The notes under the pieces are model-generated. The model ran no database searches and was not told where the DNA came from. It saw only the letters and a program-made list of their open reading frames with translations. Of a DNA stretch of 64,000 nucleotides, positions 1 through 8,343 are shown piece by piece (the stretch's first letter is position 1; every line of letters begins with the position of its first letter). The stretch comes from Prevotella sp. Lineage in GTDB: Bacteria; Bacteroidota; Bacteroidia; Bacteroidales; Bacteroidaceae. Where the stretch lies: positions 248,001-312,000 of the forward strand of contig JAJPYN010000008.1 of assembly GCA_021204905.1 (NCBI GenBank). Direction: 5' to 3'. Position numbers and translations under genes: made by a program.

Positions 1-783
1 GTCGACGACGGGCTCGAGCGACTGCGTGTAAAGGTCCTTCACGGCCGTTTTGCCGCGCATATCAAGGAAGAATTTCGCTTCGTCGAGGTATTTCTTTTCG
101 CCCGTAACAAGATATAGTTTCGCCAGAGCCATCTCCGCGATCTGATGCCCCGGCACAACCTTCACCTGCCCTTCGCCGCCGCCAATCTCGCGGCAGACGC
201 AATCGGCGTAACGTATAGCTATATCGAGGAAGTTGCGCTTGCCGGTTGCCTGATAATGCGCCACCGCACCCTCAATCATATGGCCGAGGTTGTACAGCTC
301 GTGGCTGAGCGCCTCCTCTTTCTCCCAGCGTTTATTGCCCGACCACGCATTCGGGTGCTTCGGGTTCATCGTGCGGCTCGTGTAAAGGTACCCGTCGGGC
401 TCCTGCGCTGCGGCAACAATCGCGAGCACGCTGTCGATGTAATGCTCCATCGCCTTGTCGGGATAGGTCTGCAGCAGGTAGCTCGCGCCCTCGATGGTCT
501 TGTAAACATCGGTGTCGTCGAACGAAAAGCCGCCGACATGAATCGTGTCCGAGGGGTGCGCCGCGCGAATGAAATTGTCGTACCTGCCCGTCTCCTCGCA
601 TTTGCTAAACGCCAGCGGCACCGTTACCTCGCGGCAAGCCTGCAACCGCTGCCCCCAGAAACAATCTTGCGCCACCCTCACCGACGTGAACGGCACAGGC
701 GAAATAGGATAGCCGCCCTTGTCGCCCGCGCGAATGTTACCGACGGCTAATGCAACCGCAAGGGCAATCAAAACATGTCTCAT
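1..783 (-). CDS. GH127-type glycoside hydrolase (beta-L-arabinofuranosidase family), 5' part only
   Basis: Reading the minus strand from ATG at 783 gives 261 open codons that run off the window edge. The first ~19 residues (MRHVLIALAVALAVGNIRAG) form a signal peptide, so export is expected. The segments AAQEPDGYLYT and HELYNLGHMIEGAVAHYQ are characteristic of the DUF1680/GH127 family, whose members release L-arabinofuranose from plant glycans; the mature start (VPFTSVRVAQDCFWG) also fits. The catalytic cysteine/glutamate region lies beyond the window. A minus-strand -7 box is found just upstream. Family assignment rests on motif recognition; the exact substrate is unknown. Confidence 0.8.
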   Translation of the reverse strand, partial: MRHVLIALAVALAVGNIRAGDKGGYPISPVPFTSVRVAQDCFWGQRLQACREVTVPLAFSKCEETGRYDNFIRAAHPSDTIHVGGFSFDDTDVYKTIEGASYLLQTYPDKAMEHYIDSVLAIVAAAQEPDGYLYTSRTMNPKHPNAWSGNKRWEKEEALSHELYNLGHMIEGAVAHYQATGKRNFLDIAIRYADCVCREIGGGEGQVKVVPGHQIAEMALAKLYLVTGEKKYLDEAKFFLDMRGKTAVKDLYTQSLEPVVD

Positions 784-808
784 TTATAATTGTGTGTTTC
801 GCTATTTG

Positions 809-816
809 CAAAGATA
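809..816 (-). promoter_or_regulatory. Bacteroidota -7 element for the GH127 gene
   Basis: On the minus strand this reads TATCTTTG, matching TAnnTTTG, 26 bp before the ATG at 783. No clear -33 TTTG is seen at the usual distance, so confidence is moderate. Confidence 0.45.
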
Positions 817-923
817 GTAAAAAGTTTCGGAACGGCGGTTAAGAGGAGCGGCAGGGGCAAAAATGAAGTGTTAAATTGGAATAAAGATGAATGATAATTG
901 CGAATAATGCTGCAAAATCGCGC

Positions 924-931
924 TACTTTTG
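924..931 (+). promoter_or_regulatory. Bacteroidota -7 element for htrA
   Basis: TACTTTTG matches TAnnTTTG about 62 bp before the htrA start. A TTG at 898-900 could serve as -33, but the spacer (23 bp) is longer than the usual 19-21. Confidence 0.45.
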
Positions 932-993
932 TAAACCGTTTAAGGCAAAGTAATGTCAAATGAGTACAAACATTTAACGATAGAAATAAGCTT

Positions 994-2454
994 ATGAAAA
1001 AGTATTCAAGTTACGTATTCGCCGTTCTGTGCGTCATCGCCGTGGCCTTCTGCGCCGGAACATGGATAAAAGTGAACGCCACCTCCGCACCCGCAGCCGT
1101 TGCCGGGCAACCCGTCGACCTTACCTATGCGGCGGAGAAAGCTCTGCCCGCAGTGGTGCACATTAAATATTTGAAGAACTCGAAGGTGGAAACCGTCGAC
1201 GTGCAAAGCGACCCCTTCGGCGACTTCTTCGACCCGTTCGGCTTCTTCGGACAAGGCAACAAGGGCGGCGGAACGCAGAAGCGGCAGGTGCAAACGCCTA
1301 AGAAAGAGGCGTCGGGATCGGGCGTTATCATCAGCGAAGACGGATATATCGTTACCAACAATCATGTCGTCGAGGGTGCCGACGAGCTCACTATCACCCT
1401 TAACGACAACCGCGAATTCAGCGCAAGAATTATAGGTACGGACAAGACGACCGACCTTGCGCTCATTAAGATTGACGGGAAAAACCTGCCCACCTTGCCC
1501 ATTGGCGACAGCGATAAATTAAAGGTTGGCGAATGGGTGCTTGCCGTTGGCAATCCGTTTAATCTCAATTCGACCGTTACGGCGGGCATTGTCTCTGCCA
1601 AAGCACGCTCCTTACGCGCCAACGCAGTGGAGTCCTTCATCCAGACCGACGCGGCTATCAACGCGGGCAACTCCGGCGGAGCGCTCGTCAACACGCAGGG
1701 CGAGCTCGTCGGCATCAACGCCATGCTTTATTCGCAGACAGGCTCGTACAGCGGCTACGGTTTCGCCATACCTACCACGATAATGAATAAGGTGGTGGAC
1801 GACCTGAAAAACTACGGCACCGTACAGCGGGCTCTTTTAGGCATAGAGGGACAAGACGCGCACGACTACATCGACGCGCAGAAGGCGCAAGACAAGGAGG
1901 TAGACCTCGGCACAAATGAAGGCATCTACGTCGCAAAGGTTGAAGACAACGGCGCGGGGTCCGACGCGGGGCTCGCAGAAGGCGATGTCATCACAAGCGT
2001 CGACGGCAAGAAGGTGGCGAAGATGACCGAACTGCAAGAGATGCTTTATTCCAAACGCCCCGGCGACAAGCTCACCATCACCTATCTTCACAACAAAAAG
2101 AGCGTTACGAAGACCGTCACGTTGAAGAACGCGCAAGGCAACACGAGCGTCATTAAGACCCACGACATCGACATCCTCGGCGGACAGTTCCGCCCCGTGA
2201 GCGAGTCGCAGAAGAAGAACCTTAACATCAGCTACGGCCTCGAAGTGACGAAGGTGGACAACGGCACGCTCAAAGATGCCGGCATATCCAAGGGCTTCAT
2301 CATCCAGCAGGTGAACGACGAGGAGATCAAGACCATGGACGACCTGCAAAAAGCCGTCGAGGAGGCCTCCACCAGCAAGGAGCCCGTGCTCTATATCAAA
2401 GGCATCTGGCCCACCGGCAAGAAGGGTTACTTCGCTGTAGAACTCAGCGAGTGA
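994..2454 (+). CDS. htrA: HtrA/DegP-family periplasmic serine protease (Do-like)
   Basis: 486 residues. An N-terminal hydrophobic segment (about residues 7-24) directs it to the periplasm, as signal or anchor. The trypsin-like domain carries the full triad: His124 in TNNHVVEGAD, Asp154 in KTTDLALIKI and Ser227 in AINAGNSGGA. Two PDZ domains follow (about 284-375 and 395-480). A Phe/Gly-rich loop at 73-95 sits before the protease domain. Family members degrade or refold misfolded envelope proteins under stress. The gene stands alone, divergent from the GH127 gene, with its own -7 box. Length and domain order are normal for the family. Confidence 0.95.
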   Translation: MKKYSSYVFAVLCVIAVAFCAGTWIKVNATSAPAAVAGQPVDLTYAAEKALPAVVHIKYLKNSKVETVDVQSDPFGDFFDPFGFFGQGNKGGGTQKRQVQTPKKEASGSGVIISEDGYIVTNNHVVEGADELTITLNDNREFSARIIGTDKTTDLALIKIDGKNLPTLPIGDSDKLKVGEWVLAVGNPFNLNSTVTAGIVSAKARSLRANAVESFIQTDAAINAGNSGGALVNTQGELVGINAMLYSQTGSYSGYGFAIPTTIMNKVVDDLKNYGTVQRALLGIEGQDAHDYIDAQKAQDKEVDLGTNEGIYVAKVEDNGAGSDAGLAEGDVITSVDGKKVAKMTELQEMLYSKRPGDKLTITYLHNKKSVTKTVTLKNAQGNTSVIKTHDIDILGGQFRPVSESQKKNLNISYGLEVTKVDNGTLKDAGISKGFIIQQVNDEEIKTMDDLQKAVEEASTSKEPVLYIKGIWPTGKKGYFAVELSE

Positions 2455-2741
2455 GCCGGGCAAAAGAGTGCCTAAGGTACTCAAAGGCGTGCCGGTAGGT
2501 ACGCAACCGAACCTGACATCAAAGGACTAACTTCAAAAGCGGACTGTCGCGGCGCGAAAACAAGCATCACGGCAGCCCGTTTCCGTTTGACCCCCGCGCG
2601 CTTCGGACTATTCTCAGACCTCGGAGAGGTCGAAATAAGGTTAACCCCATACGCAGTGTGGGGTAAGCGAACACACTAACTATCAACGTCGGAGATGTTG
2701 AATAAGGCAAGGATGCCGAAGGTGCGCGACCAGTTTATAGT

Positions 2742-2756
2742 TGCAACCGGGTTGCA
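2742..2756. promoter_or_regulatory. Palindromic operator candidate before the metal ATPase
   Basis: TGCAACC-G-GGTTGCA is a perfect 7+1+7 inverted repeat ending 12 bp before the -7 box at 2769-2776. Its position overlaps the expected RNA polymerase footprint, as for a metal-dependent repressor of the Fur/Zur type. The regulator is inferred, not seen. Confidence 0.55.
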
Positions 2757-2768
2757 TTTTTCCTTTAT

Positions 2769-2776
2769 TACCTTTG
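2769..2776 (+). promoter_or_regulatory. -7 element for the metal ATPase gene
   Basis: TACCTTTG, an exact TAnnTTTG match, 27 bp before the ATG at 2803. Confidence 0.6.
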
Positions 2777-2802
2777 CGGCGGAAATACGAAAATAGAAGG
2801 TT

Positions 2803-4731
2803 ATGAAAGGTCAAATCATCAAAATCGCGGCGTGCGCCGTGCTGTTGACGGCGGCATATCTTGTCGTGAAGAGCGTCGCCCTGCCGCTCTGGGGGCAGCT
2901 GCTGGTCTATCTCGTCCCTTATCTCCTTATCAGCTACGACACGATAGGCGAGGCTGCGGAGGGCATAATGGAGGGTAACGCGCTGGACGAGAACTTCTTA
3001 ATGCTCATCGCCACTGTGGGCGCGCTGCTCATCGGATTCCTTCCCGGTGCGGAGCCGGAGTTCACCGAGGGCGTGTTCGTTATGCTCTTTTTCAAAGTCG
3101 GGGAACTTTTCGAGGACTTTGCCGAGGACAAGAGCCGCGCCTCAATAGCGGAACTGATGGACATCCGCCCCGATTCGGCTACTGTGGAGCGCGGGTCTGA
3201 CGTGGTAACAGTCCTGCCGCAGGAGGTGGAGATCGGCGAAACGATGATAGTAAGACCGGGCGAGAAGATTGCCCTCGACGGCGTTGTCGCGGAGGGAATG
3301 TCGAGCATTAGCACCGTTGCACTTACGGGCGAGAGCATGCCGCGCGATGTTGCCGCCGGCGACGAGGTGATCTCCGGGTGCGTCAATATCTCCGGTCTGC
3401 TTCGCGTAAAGGTGAGCAAGAGCTACGGCGAATCGACGGTGGCGAAGATCTTGAAGCTGGTGGAGGAGTCGTCGGAGGGCAAGTCGCACAGCGAGACATT
3501 TATCCGCCGCTTCGCCAAGGTATATACTCCGATAGTGGTCATACTCGCGATTTTGCTGGCTCTTGTGCCGCCGTTCTTCTGCAAAGAATATTTGTCGGGG
3601 CTTGCCGTGTGGGGCTATCGCGCGCTGGCGTTCCTTGTTGTCAGCTGTCCGTGCGCCCTCGTTTTGTCCGTCCCGCTCACGTTTTTTGCGGGCATCGGCG
3701 GTGCGTCGCGCAGGGGCATACTCGTCAAGGGCGGCAATTATATGGAGGCTCTTGCCAAGGCGGAGACGGTCGTTATGGACAAGACAGGCACGCTTACGCT
3801 GGGCGTGTTCTCGGTGGATATAGTCCATCCGCGTGTCGTCTCTCAGAGCGAATTGCTGTATCTTGCCGCCACAGCAGAGCAGTTTTCGACCCATCCCGTG
3901 GCAGAAGCGCTGCGGTCGGCGTGTGATAGAGAGATTGAAAAAGAGGCACTCACCGACGTGCGTGAGATAGCCGGGCAGGGCATAAAGGCAAACATTGGCG
4001 GCAAGACAGTGCTGGTGGGCAACGACAAGCTGATGGCTTCGGCGGGGGTGGAGCATAGGTCTTGCGCGGCTTGCGCGGCGCACACGGGCACTATGATCCA
4101 CGTTGCCGTCGACGGACAGTATGCCGGACACATCGTCATTTCCGACAAGGTGAAGCCCGACGCGCCGGCAGCGATACGGCTGTTGAAGGCTGTCGGCGTA
4201 CGGCGCACGGTGCTGCTCACGGGCGACAACGAAGCTACGACTGTGGCTGTGGCACGCTCGCTCGGCATGGACGAATATTTCGCGGGCTTGCTGCCGGAGG
4301 ATAAGGTGGCGCATGTGGAGCGGTTGCTAAAGGAGAAAAAGACGAAATCGGGCGGCAAGGGCAAGGCCTCCACGCTCGTGTTTGTGGGCGACGGCATCAA
4401 CGACGCGCCTGTCCTTGCCCGCGCCGACGTGGGTATCGCTATGGGCGCGCTCGGCAGTGACGCCGCCATAGAAGCCTCCGACGTGGTGCTGATGGACGAT
4501 AAGCCGTCGAAGATTGCACTCGCCATATCCATCGCCCGCCATACTATCGGCATCGCCTTGCAGAACACTTACTTCGCCATTGGTATTAAGGTGGTTATCC
4601 TCATCCTCGTCGGCATCGGCTGTCTCGGCAGTTTTGCCATGCCGATAGCGGTGTTCGGCGACGTCGGCGTGATGGTGCTCGCCGTGCTGAATGCCATGCG
4701 CGCGCTGCACACACGTCCTTTGAAAGGATAA
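2803..4731 (+). CDS. P1B-type heavy-metal exporting ATPase, Zn/Cd/Pb class
   Basis: 642 residues. All P-type marks are present: TGES (175-178), CPC in the metal-binding helix (282-284), phosphorylated Asp326 in DKTGT, the P1B-specific HP dipeptide (364-365), TGDN (about 473-476) and GDGIND (529-534). The last membrane helix has GDVGVMVLAVLNAMR; the DxG there is typical of the Zn2+/Cd2+/Pb2+ subgroup (ZntA/CadA) rather than copper pumps. There is no N-terminal HMA domain, but a small CAAC pair (421-424) lies in the nucleotide domain, which is unusual. It exports metal from the cytoplasm. Expression is probably metal-responsive through the palindrome at 2742-2756. Confidence 0.93.
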   Translation: MKGQIIKIAACAVLLTAAYLVVKSVALPLWGQLLVYLVPYLLISYDTIGEAAEGIMEGNALDENFLMLIATVGALLIGFLPGAEPEFTEGVFVMLFFKVGELFEDFAEDKSRASIAELMDIRPDSATVERGSDVVTVLPQEVEIGETMIVRPGEKIALDGVVAEGMSSISTVALTGESMPRDVAAGDEVISGCVNISGLLRVKVSKSYGESTVAKILKLVEESSEGKSHSETFIRRFAKVYTPIVVILAILLALVPPFFCKEYLSGLAVWGYRALAFLVVSCPCALVLSVPLTFFAGIGGASRRGILVKGGNYMEALAKAETVVMDKTGTLTLGVFSVDIVHPRVVSQSELLYLAATAEQFSTHPVAEALRSACDREIEKEALTDVREIAGQGIKANIGGKTVLVGNDKLMASAGVEHRSCAACAAHTGTMIHVAVDGQYAGHIVISDKVKPDAPAAIRLLKAVGVRRTVLLTGDNEATTVAVARSLGMDEYFAGLLPEDKVAHVERLLKEKKTKSGGKGKASTLVFVGDGINDAPVLARADVGIAMGALGSDAAIEASDVVLMDDKPSKIALAISIARHTIGIALQNTYFAIGIKVVILILVGIGCLGSFAMPIAVFGDVGVMVLAVLNAMRALHTRPLKG

Positions 4732-4779
4732 AAAAGCATCGGTTTCATAAGGCGAAACCCTTACTGCGGACATACGAAA

Positions 4780-4813
4780 CGGGACCGAACTCCTTGCAAG
4801 AAGCTCGGTCCCG
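4780..4813. terminator. Hairpin terminator between convergent genes
   Basis: A perfect 9-bp stem (CGGGACCGA / TCGGTCCCG) lies between the ends of the metal ATPase gene (+) and ilvC (-). T-rich sequence follows on the plus strand and TTTC on the minus strand, so it may act in both directions. Confidence 0.6.
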
Positions 4814-4862
4814 TCAGTTTATCGCTTGTCTTTTTCAGCCTATGAGTGAAAAGGAAGGGGGC

Positions 4863-5906
4863 TTAGTTGTTCTCGGGCCGCAGCTGCCGCACTACTTCCG
4901 CCGTGCGCCACATCTCGGATTCGCGCAGCATAGCCAGCTCTTTCTCCAAGCCATCGCGGTAGTCCGGCTTCGAGTTAGCATCGATTGAGATCTGCGCCTC
5001 CACACCTGTCTTTACGCTATCGTACAGCTTCTGCATCACGGGCTTTATGGCATCGTGGAAGCGGGGGTACCAATCGAGCGCGCCGCGCTGTGCCGTTGTG
5101 GAGCAGTTAGCATACATCCAGTCCATTCCTTTCGCTGCGAAGAGGGGCATCAACGACTGCGTGAGCTCCTCGACAGTCTCGTTGAACGCCTCCGAGGGCG
5201 AGTGTCCGTTCTCGCGCAACACCTCGTATTGTGCCAGCAACAGTCCCTGTATGGCGCCCATGAGCGAGCCGCGCTCACCTGTCAAGTCGCTTGTCGCCTC
5301 ACGCTGGAATGTGGTCTCGAAGAGGTAGCCCGAACCTATGCCGATGCCGAGTGCAAGCGTACGGTCGAGCGCTTTGCCCGTCGCGTCCTGATAGACGGCA
5401 TACGAGGCGTTGAGCCCGCGCCCTTCGAGGAACATCGTACGCAGGGATGTGCCGGACCCCTTCGGCGCTACCATTATCACGTCGATGTCTTTCTGCGGCA
5501 CGCAACCGGTGCGGTCGTTCCACGTGATGGCAAATCCGTGTGAGAAATAGAGTGCGTTGCCCGGCTCAAGACATTTCTGTATCACGGGCCATACCGACAT
5601 TACTGCGGCGTCGGAGAGCAGGCACATCACGATTGTTCCTTTCTTCGCCGCCTCCTCAATGGAGAATAACGTCTCGCCCGGCACCCATCCGTCGGCTATC
5701 GCTTTTTCGAATGTCTTGCCCTGCCGCTGACCTACGATGACGTTGAACCCGTTGTCGCGCAGGTTGCACGACTGACCGGGCCCCTGCACGCCGTAACCTA
5801 AGACGGCGATAGTCTCATCCTTCAAAATCTCACGAGCTTTCTCTAAGGGAAACTCCTCGCGGGTCATCACTTCCTCGATAACACCGCCAAAATTCATCTT
5901 TGCCAT
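4863..5906 (-). CDS. ilvC: Ketol-acid reductoisomerase (NADP+)
   Basis: 347 residues, the length usual for Bacteroidota IlvC. It converts acetolactate or acetohydroxybutyrate to the dihydroxy acid in valine, leucine and isoleucine synthesis. The Rossmann motif is visible as VLGYGVQGPGQ (about 35-45) and the cofactor-discriminating loop as GQRQGKTF. The knotted C-terminal domain carries the metal-binding acidic residues in the LTGERGSLMGAIQG and NETVEELTQ segments. It is the last gene of the ilv operon, 41 bp after ilvN. The acyl-ACP-thioesterase-like gene often found between ilvN and ilvC in Bacteroides is absent here. Confidence 0.96.
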   Translation of the reverse strand: MAKMNFGGVIEEVMTREEFPLEKAREILKDETIAVLGYGVQGPGQSCNLRDNGFNVIVGQRQGKTFEKAIADGWVPGETLFSIEEAAKKGTIVMCLLSDAAVMSVWPVIQKCLEPGNALYFSHGFAITWNDRTGCVPQKDIDVIMVAPKGSGTSLRTMFLEGRGLNASYAVYQDATGKALDRTLALGIGIGSGYLFETTFQREATSDLTGERGSLMGAIQGLLLAQYEVLRENGHSPSEAFNETVEELTQSLMPLFAAKGMDWMYANCSTTAQRGALDWYPRFHDAIKPVMQKLYDSVKTGVEAQISIDANSKPDYRDGLEKELAMLRESEMWRTAEVVRQLRPENN

Positions 5907-5947
5907 AATTTTGTATTTTATAAATAGTCGTTTGGTCTTGTTCCGTC

Positions 5948-6610
5948 TCAGCTCTTATGGCTGTTAATCTCGTTCTGCCGCTCGCTGAGGTATGCCTCCA
6001 GGTGCTCGATATGGCTGCGCGTAACGGCTATGCGCCCCGAACGGACGAACTGAATGACCGCCCCGAGCGCGTTGAGAGCGTTGTATAGCTCGGTGATGGT
6101 GTTGCTCTTTCCCTTGCGCTCCACTATGCTGAACGTGTTGTTCACCTCCATTATGCTCGCACCGTTGCGGCGTATTGCCTTGCTCACTTCGCTGTTTTCG
6201 AGCAGCACGGGCGTGCTTATCTTGATGAGACACGACTCGTTGAAGAAGATCTCTTCATCGGTGAAGTAGTTCGCCTGCAACACGTCAATCTTCTTCTCTA
6301 TCTGCTTTGTGAGCATCTTCACCATGCTTTCGGTGCACCAACAGGTAATAGTGTACTTGTGTACGCCGGGCGTGCTGGACGCGCAAACGTTGAGGCTCTC
6401 GATGTTGATCTGCCGTCGCGTGAAGACCGCCGTTATCTGGTTGAGGATGCCGGCGAAGTTCTCGGAGTAGATTATCATAGTGTAGAGCGTCTCCCCGTCG
6501 TGGCTGCGCCGTCCGAGAACGGAGTAGTTGCACTGCCTCGTGCACGTGTTACAGTCGCCGCACTGCCCTCCGGCACCCGTTTGTAGGTTTTGCTTTTCCA
6601 TCTGAAACAT
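5948..6610 (-). CDS. ilvN: Acetolactate synthase regulatory (small) subunit with a Cys-rich N terminus
   Basis: 220 residues from the ATG that overlaps the ilvB stop (TAATG), a translational coupling. The ACT domain begins near residue 43 (TMIIYSENFAGILNQITAVF) and gives valine feedback control of IlvB. The second half is the typical ALS small-subunit C-terminal domain. Odd feature: before the ACT domain, Cys17, 20, 23 and 27 are spaced CxxCxxCxxxC, like a [4Fe-4S] ferredoxin motif. This extension explains the greater length than the usual 160-190 residues. A second Met at residue 4 would keep the motif. Confidence 0.93.
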   Translation of the reverse strand: MFQMEKQNLQTGAGGQCGDCNTCTRQCNYSVLGRRSHDGETLYTMIIYSENFAGILNQITAVFTRRQINIESLNVCASSTPGVHKYTITCWCTESMVKMLTKQIEKKIDVLQANYFTDEEIFFNESCLIKISTPVLLENSEVSKAIRRNGASIMEVNNTFSIVERKGKSNTITELYNALNALGAVIQFVRSGRIAVTRSHIEHLEAYLSERQNEINSHKS

Positions 6611-8304
6611 TAGTTTATTTCCATCAGCATGTTGTCTACGTCCGCTCCCGGCGGTGTCATCGGCAGCACGTTATCTTCCTCCTTGACGGCGCATTGCAGC
6701 AAGAAGGCGCCCTCCGTAGCCAGCATTTCACGTATGGCATCGTCCAAATCGCCGCGCCGCACCACCGTTCTTGCCGGTATGCCGTATGCCGCGCCGATCT
6801 TCTCGTAGTCGGGATTGAGCATCGGCGTGAACGAGTAACGCTTGTTGAAAAACATATATTGCCACTGCCGGACATTGCCGAGGTAGTTGTTGTTGAGCAG
6901 TATTATCTTCACGGGAGCGCGTTGCTCCATTATCGTACCTAACTCTTGGATGGTCATCTGCAGCCCTCCGTCGCCCACAAAGAGGCACACCGTGCGGTCG
7001 GGAGCGCCGAATGTGGCGCCTATCGCGGCAGGCAGACCGAAGCCCATTGTGCCCGCGCCGCCCGACGTAACGACGGATTTGCCCTGCGTGAACTTGAAGT
7101 AGCGGCAGGCGAACAGCTGGTTTTGCCCCACGTCGGTAACGAGTACGGCACTGTTGTTTGTCGCCTCGCTGACCTTCCGGATTACCTCGCCCATAAGCAA
7201 ATCGCCCTCTTTCGGGTGGATCGCCTTATCAATCACTGCCGCGTATTCTTCCTTTTCGTACGGCGCGAACCCGGCAATCCACTCGTCATGACGTGCGTTC
7301 CGGACGAGCTTGCCCACCTCTCTCAACGTGTCTTTGCAATTGCCCGGCACGGCGAGATCCGTTTTCACGTTCTTGTCAATCTCGCTCGGGTCGATGTCGA
7401 AGTGTATGATTTTCGCTTGCCGGGCATAAGTGTCGATGTTGCCCGTTACGCGGTCGTCGAAGCGCATACCTACGGCTATGAGCAGGTCGCAGCGGTTTGT
7501 CATGACGTTGGGACCGAGGTTGCCGTGCATGCCGAGCATGCCTTTGTTGAGCGGATGGTCCGTTGCGAGCGCCGACAACCCCAGCATCGTCGTGCCGACA
7601 GGTATCTGCGCCTTCTCTATGAGCGCCGTCAGCTCCTCGCGGGCGTTGCCCAGTTCCACGCCTTGTCCGACGAGCATAAACGGCTTCTCCGAGGCGTTGA
7701 TCATCTCCGCCGCACGCGCAATGACCTTTTCGTCTATTGCCGGTTCGGGCTTGTACGACCGTATGAAGTCCACCGTAACGGGCTCGTAGTCGACCATACC
7801 CACCTGCGCGTTCTTCGCGAAGTCGAGTACGACGGGACCGGGTCTGCCGCTGCGGGCGATGTAAAACGCTCTGCTCACCGCCCACGCTATATCTTCCGGG
7901 CGGCGTATCTGGTACGCCCATTTGCTGATAGGCTGGGTCACGCCGATGACATCCACCTCTTGGAACGCGTCCGTGCCGAGGAATGCCGCGCCCACCTGCC
8001 CGCAGACAATCACCACGGGCGTAGAGTCAATCATCGCATCCGCCAGTCCCGTTATAGTGTTCATTGCGCCGGGGCCCGACGTAACCATTGCACAGCCGAC
8101 ACGTCCGCTGACCCGGGCATAACCCTGCGCGGCGTGGACGGCGCCCTGTTCGTGGCGTACCAATATGTGATGCATCCTGTCGCGGTGGTCGTAAAGAGCG
8201 TCGTAGGTGGGCATTATCGCGCCGCCGGGATAACCGAACAGCACTTCCACTCCCTCACGCTCGAGGCTGCGCATCAACGCCTCCGCACCTGTTATCTTTT
8301 CCAT
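6610..8304 (-). CDS. ilvB: Acetolactate synthase catalytic (large) subunit
   Basis: 564 residues. It condenses two pyruvates, or pyruvate with 2-oxobutyrate, using thiamine diphosphate, Mg2+ and FAD. The N-terminal ThDP domain shows VLFGYPGGAIMPTYDAL with the conserved Glu region, and the C-terminal one shows the GDG...NN ThDP/Mg motif (GDGGLQMTIQELG through LLNNNYLG). The middle FAD-binding domain includes GMLGMHGNLGPNVMTN. It lies 39 bp after ilvD and is coupled to ilvN by TAATG, as expected for a holoenzyme of matched subunits. Confidence 0.96.
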   Translation of the reverse strand: MEKITGAEALMRSLEREGVEVLFGYPGGAIMPTYDALYDHRDRMHHILVRHEQGAVHAAQGYARVSGRVGCAMVTSGPGAMNTITGLADAMIDSTPVVIVCGQVGAAFLGTDAFQEVDVIGVTQPISKWAYQIRRPEDIAWAVSRAFYIARSGRPGPVVLDFAKNAQVGMVDYEPVTVDFIRSYKPEPAIDEKVIARAAEMINASEKPFMLVGQGVELGNAREELTALIEKAQIPVGTTMLGLSALATDHPLNKGMLGMHGNLGPNVMTNRCDLLIAVGMRFDDRVTGNIDTYARQAKIIHFDIDPSEIDKNVKTDLAVPGNCKDTLREVGKLVRNARHDEWIAGFAPYEKEEYAAVIDKAIHPKEGDLLMGEVIRKVSEATNNSAVLVTDVGQNQLFACRYFKFTQGKSVVTSGGAGTMGFGLPAAIGATFGAPDRTVCLFVGDGGLQMTIQELGTIMEQRAPVKIILLNNNYLGNVRQWQYMFFNKRYSFTPMLNPDYEKIGAAYGIPARTVVRRGDLDDAIREMLATEGAFLLQCAVKEEDNVLPMTPPGADVDNMLMEIN

Positions 8305-8343
8305 CGGTAGTTCTCTGATGATAATAACGCTGTTTTCGCGATT

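Larger units (their letters stand above)
2455..2802. other. 348-bp intergenic region with three hairpins and a repeated box
   Basis: No gene is supported. Three short inverted repeats stand in line: 2617-2622 with 2626-2631 (6 bp, loop GGA), 2644-2651 with 2657-2664 (8 bp with one G-T pair), and 2683-2687 with 2697-2701. The first and third are each followed by GAA(A)TAAGG (2632-2640 and 2699-2706). It may be a repeat element or a structured RNA; see findings. Confidence 0.5.

Noticed and set aside
145..750. 201-codon open frame on the plus strand
   Set aside because: It is the opposite strand of the GH127 gene, whose protein is recognisable and has a signal peptide and promoter.
6946..8310. 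454-codon open frame opposite ilvB
   Set aside because: High-GC antisense frame with no recognisable domain; ilvB is certain.
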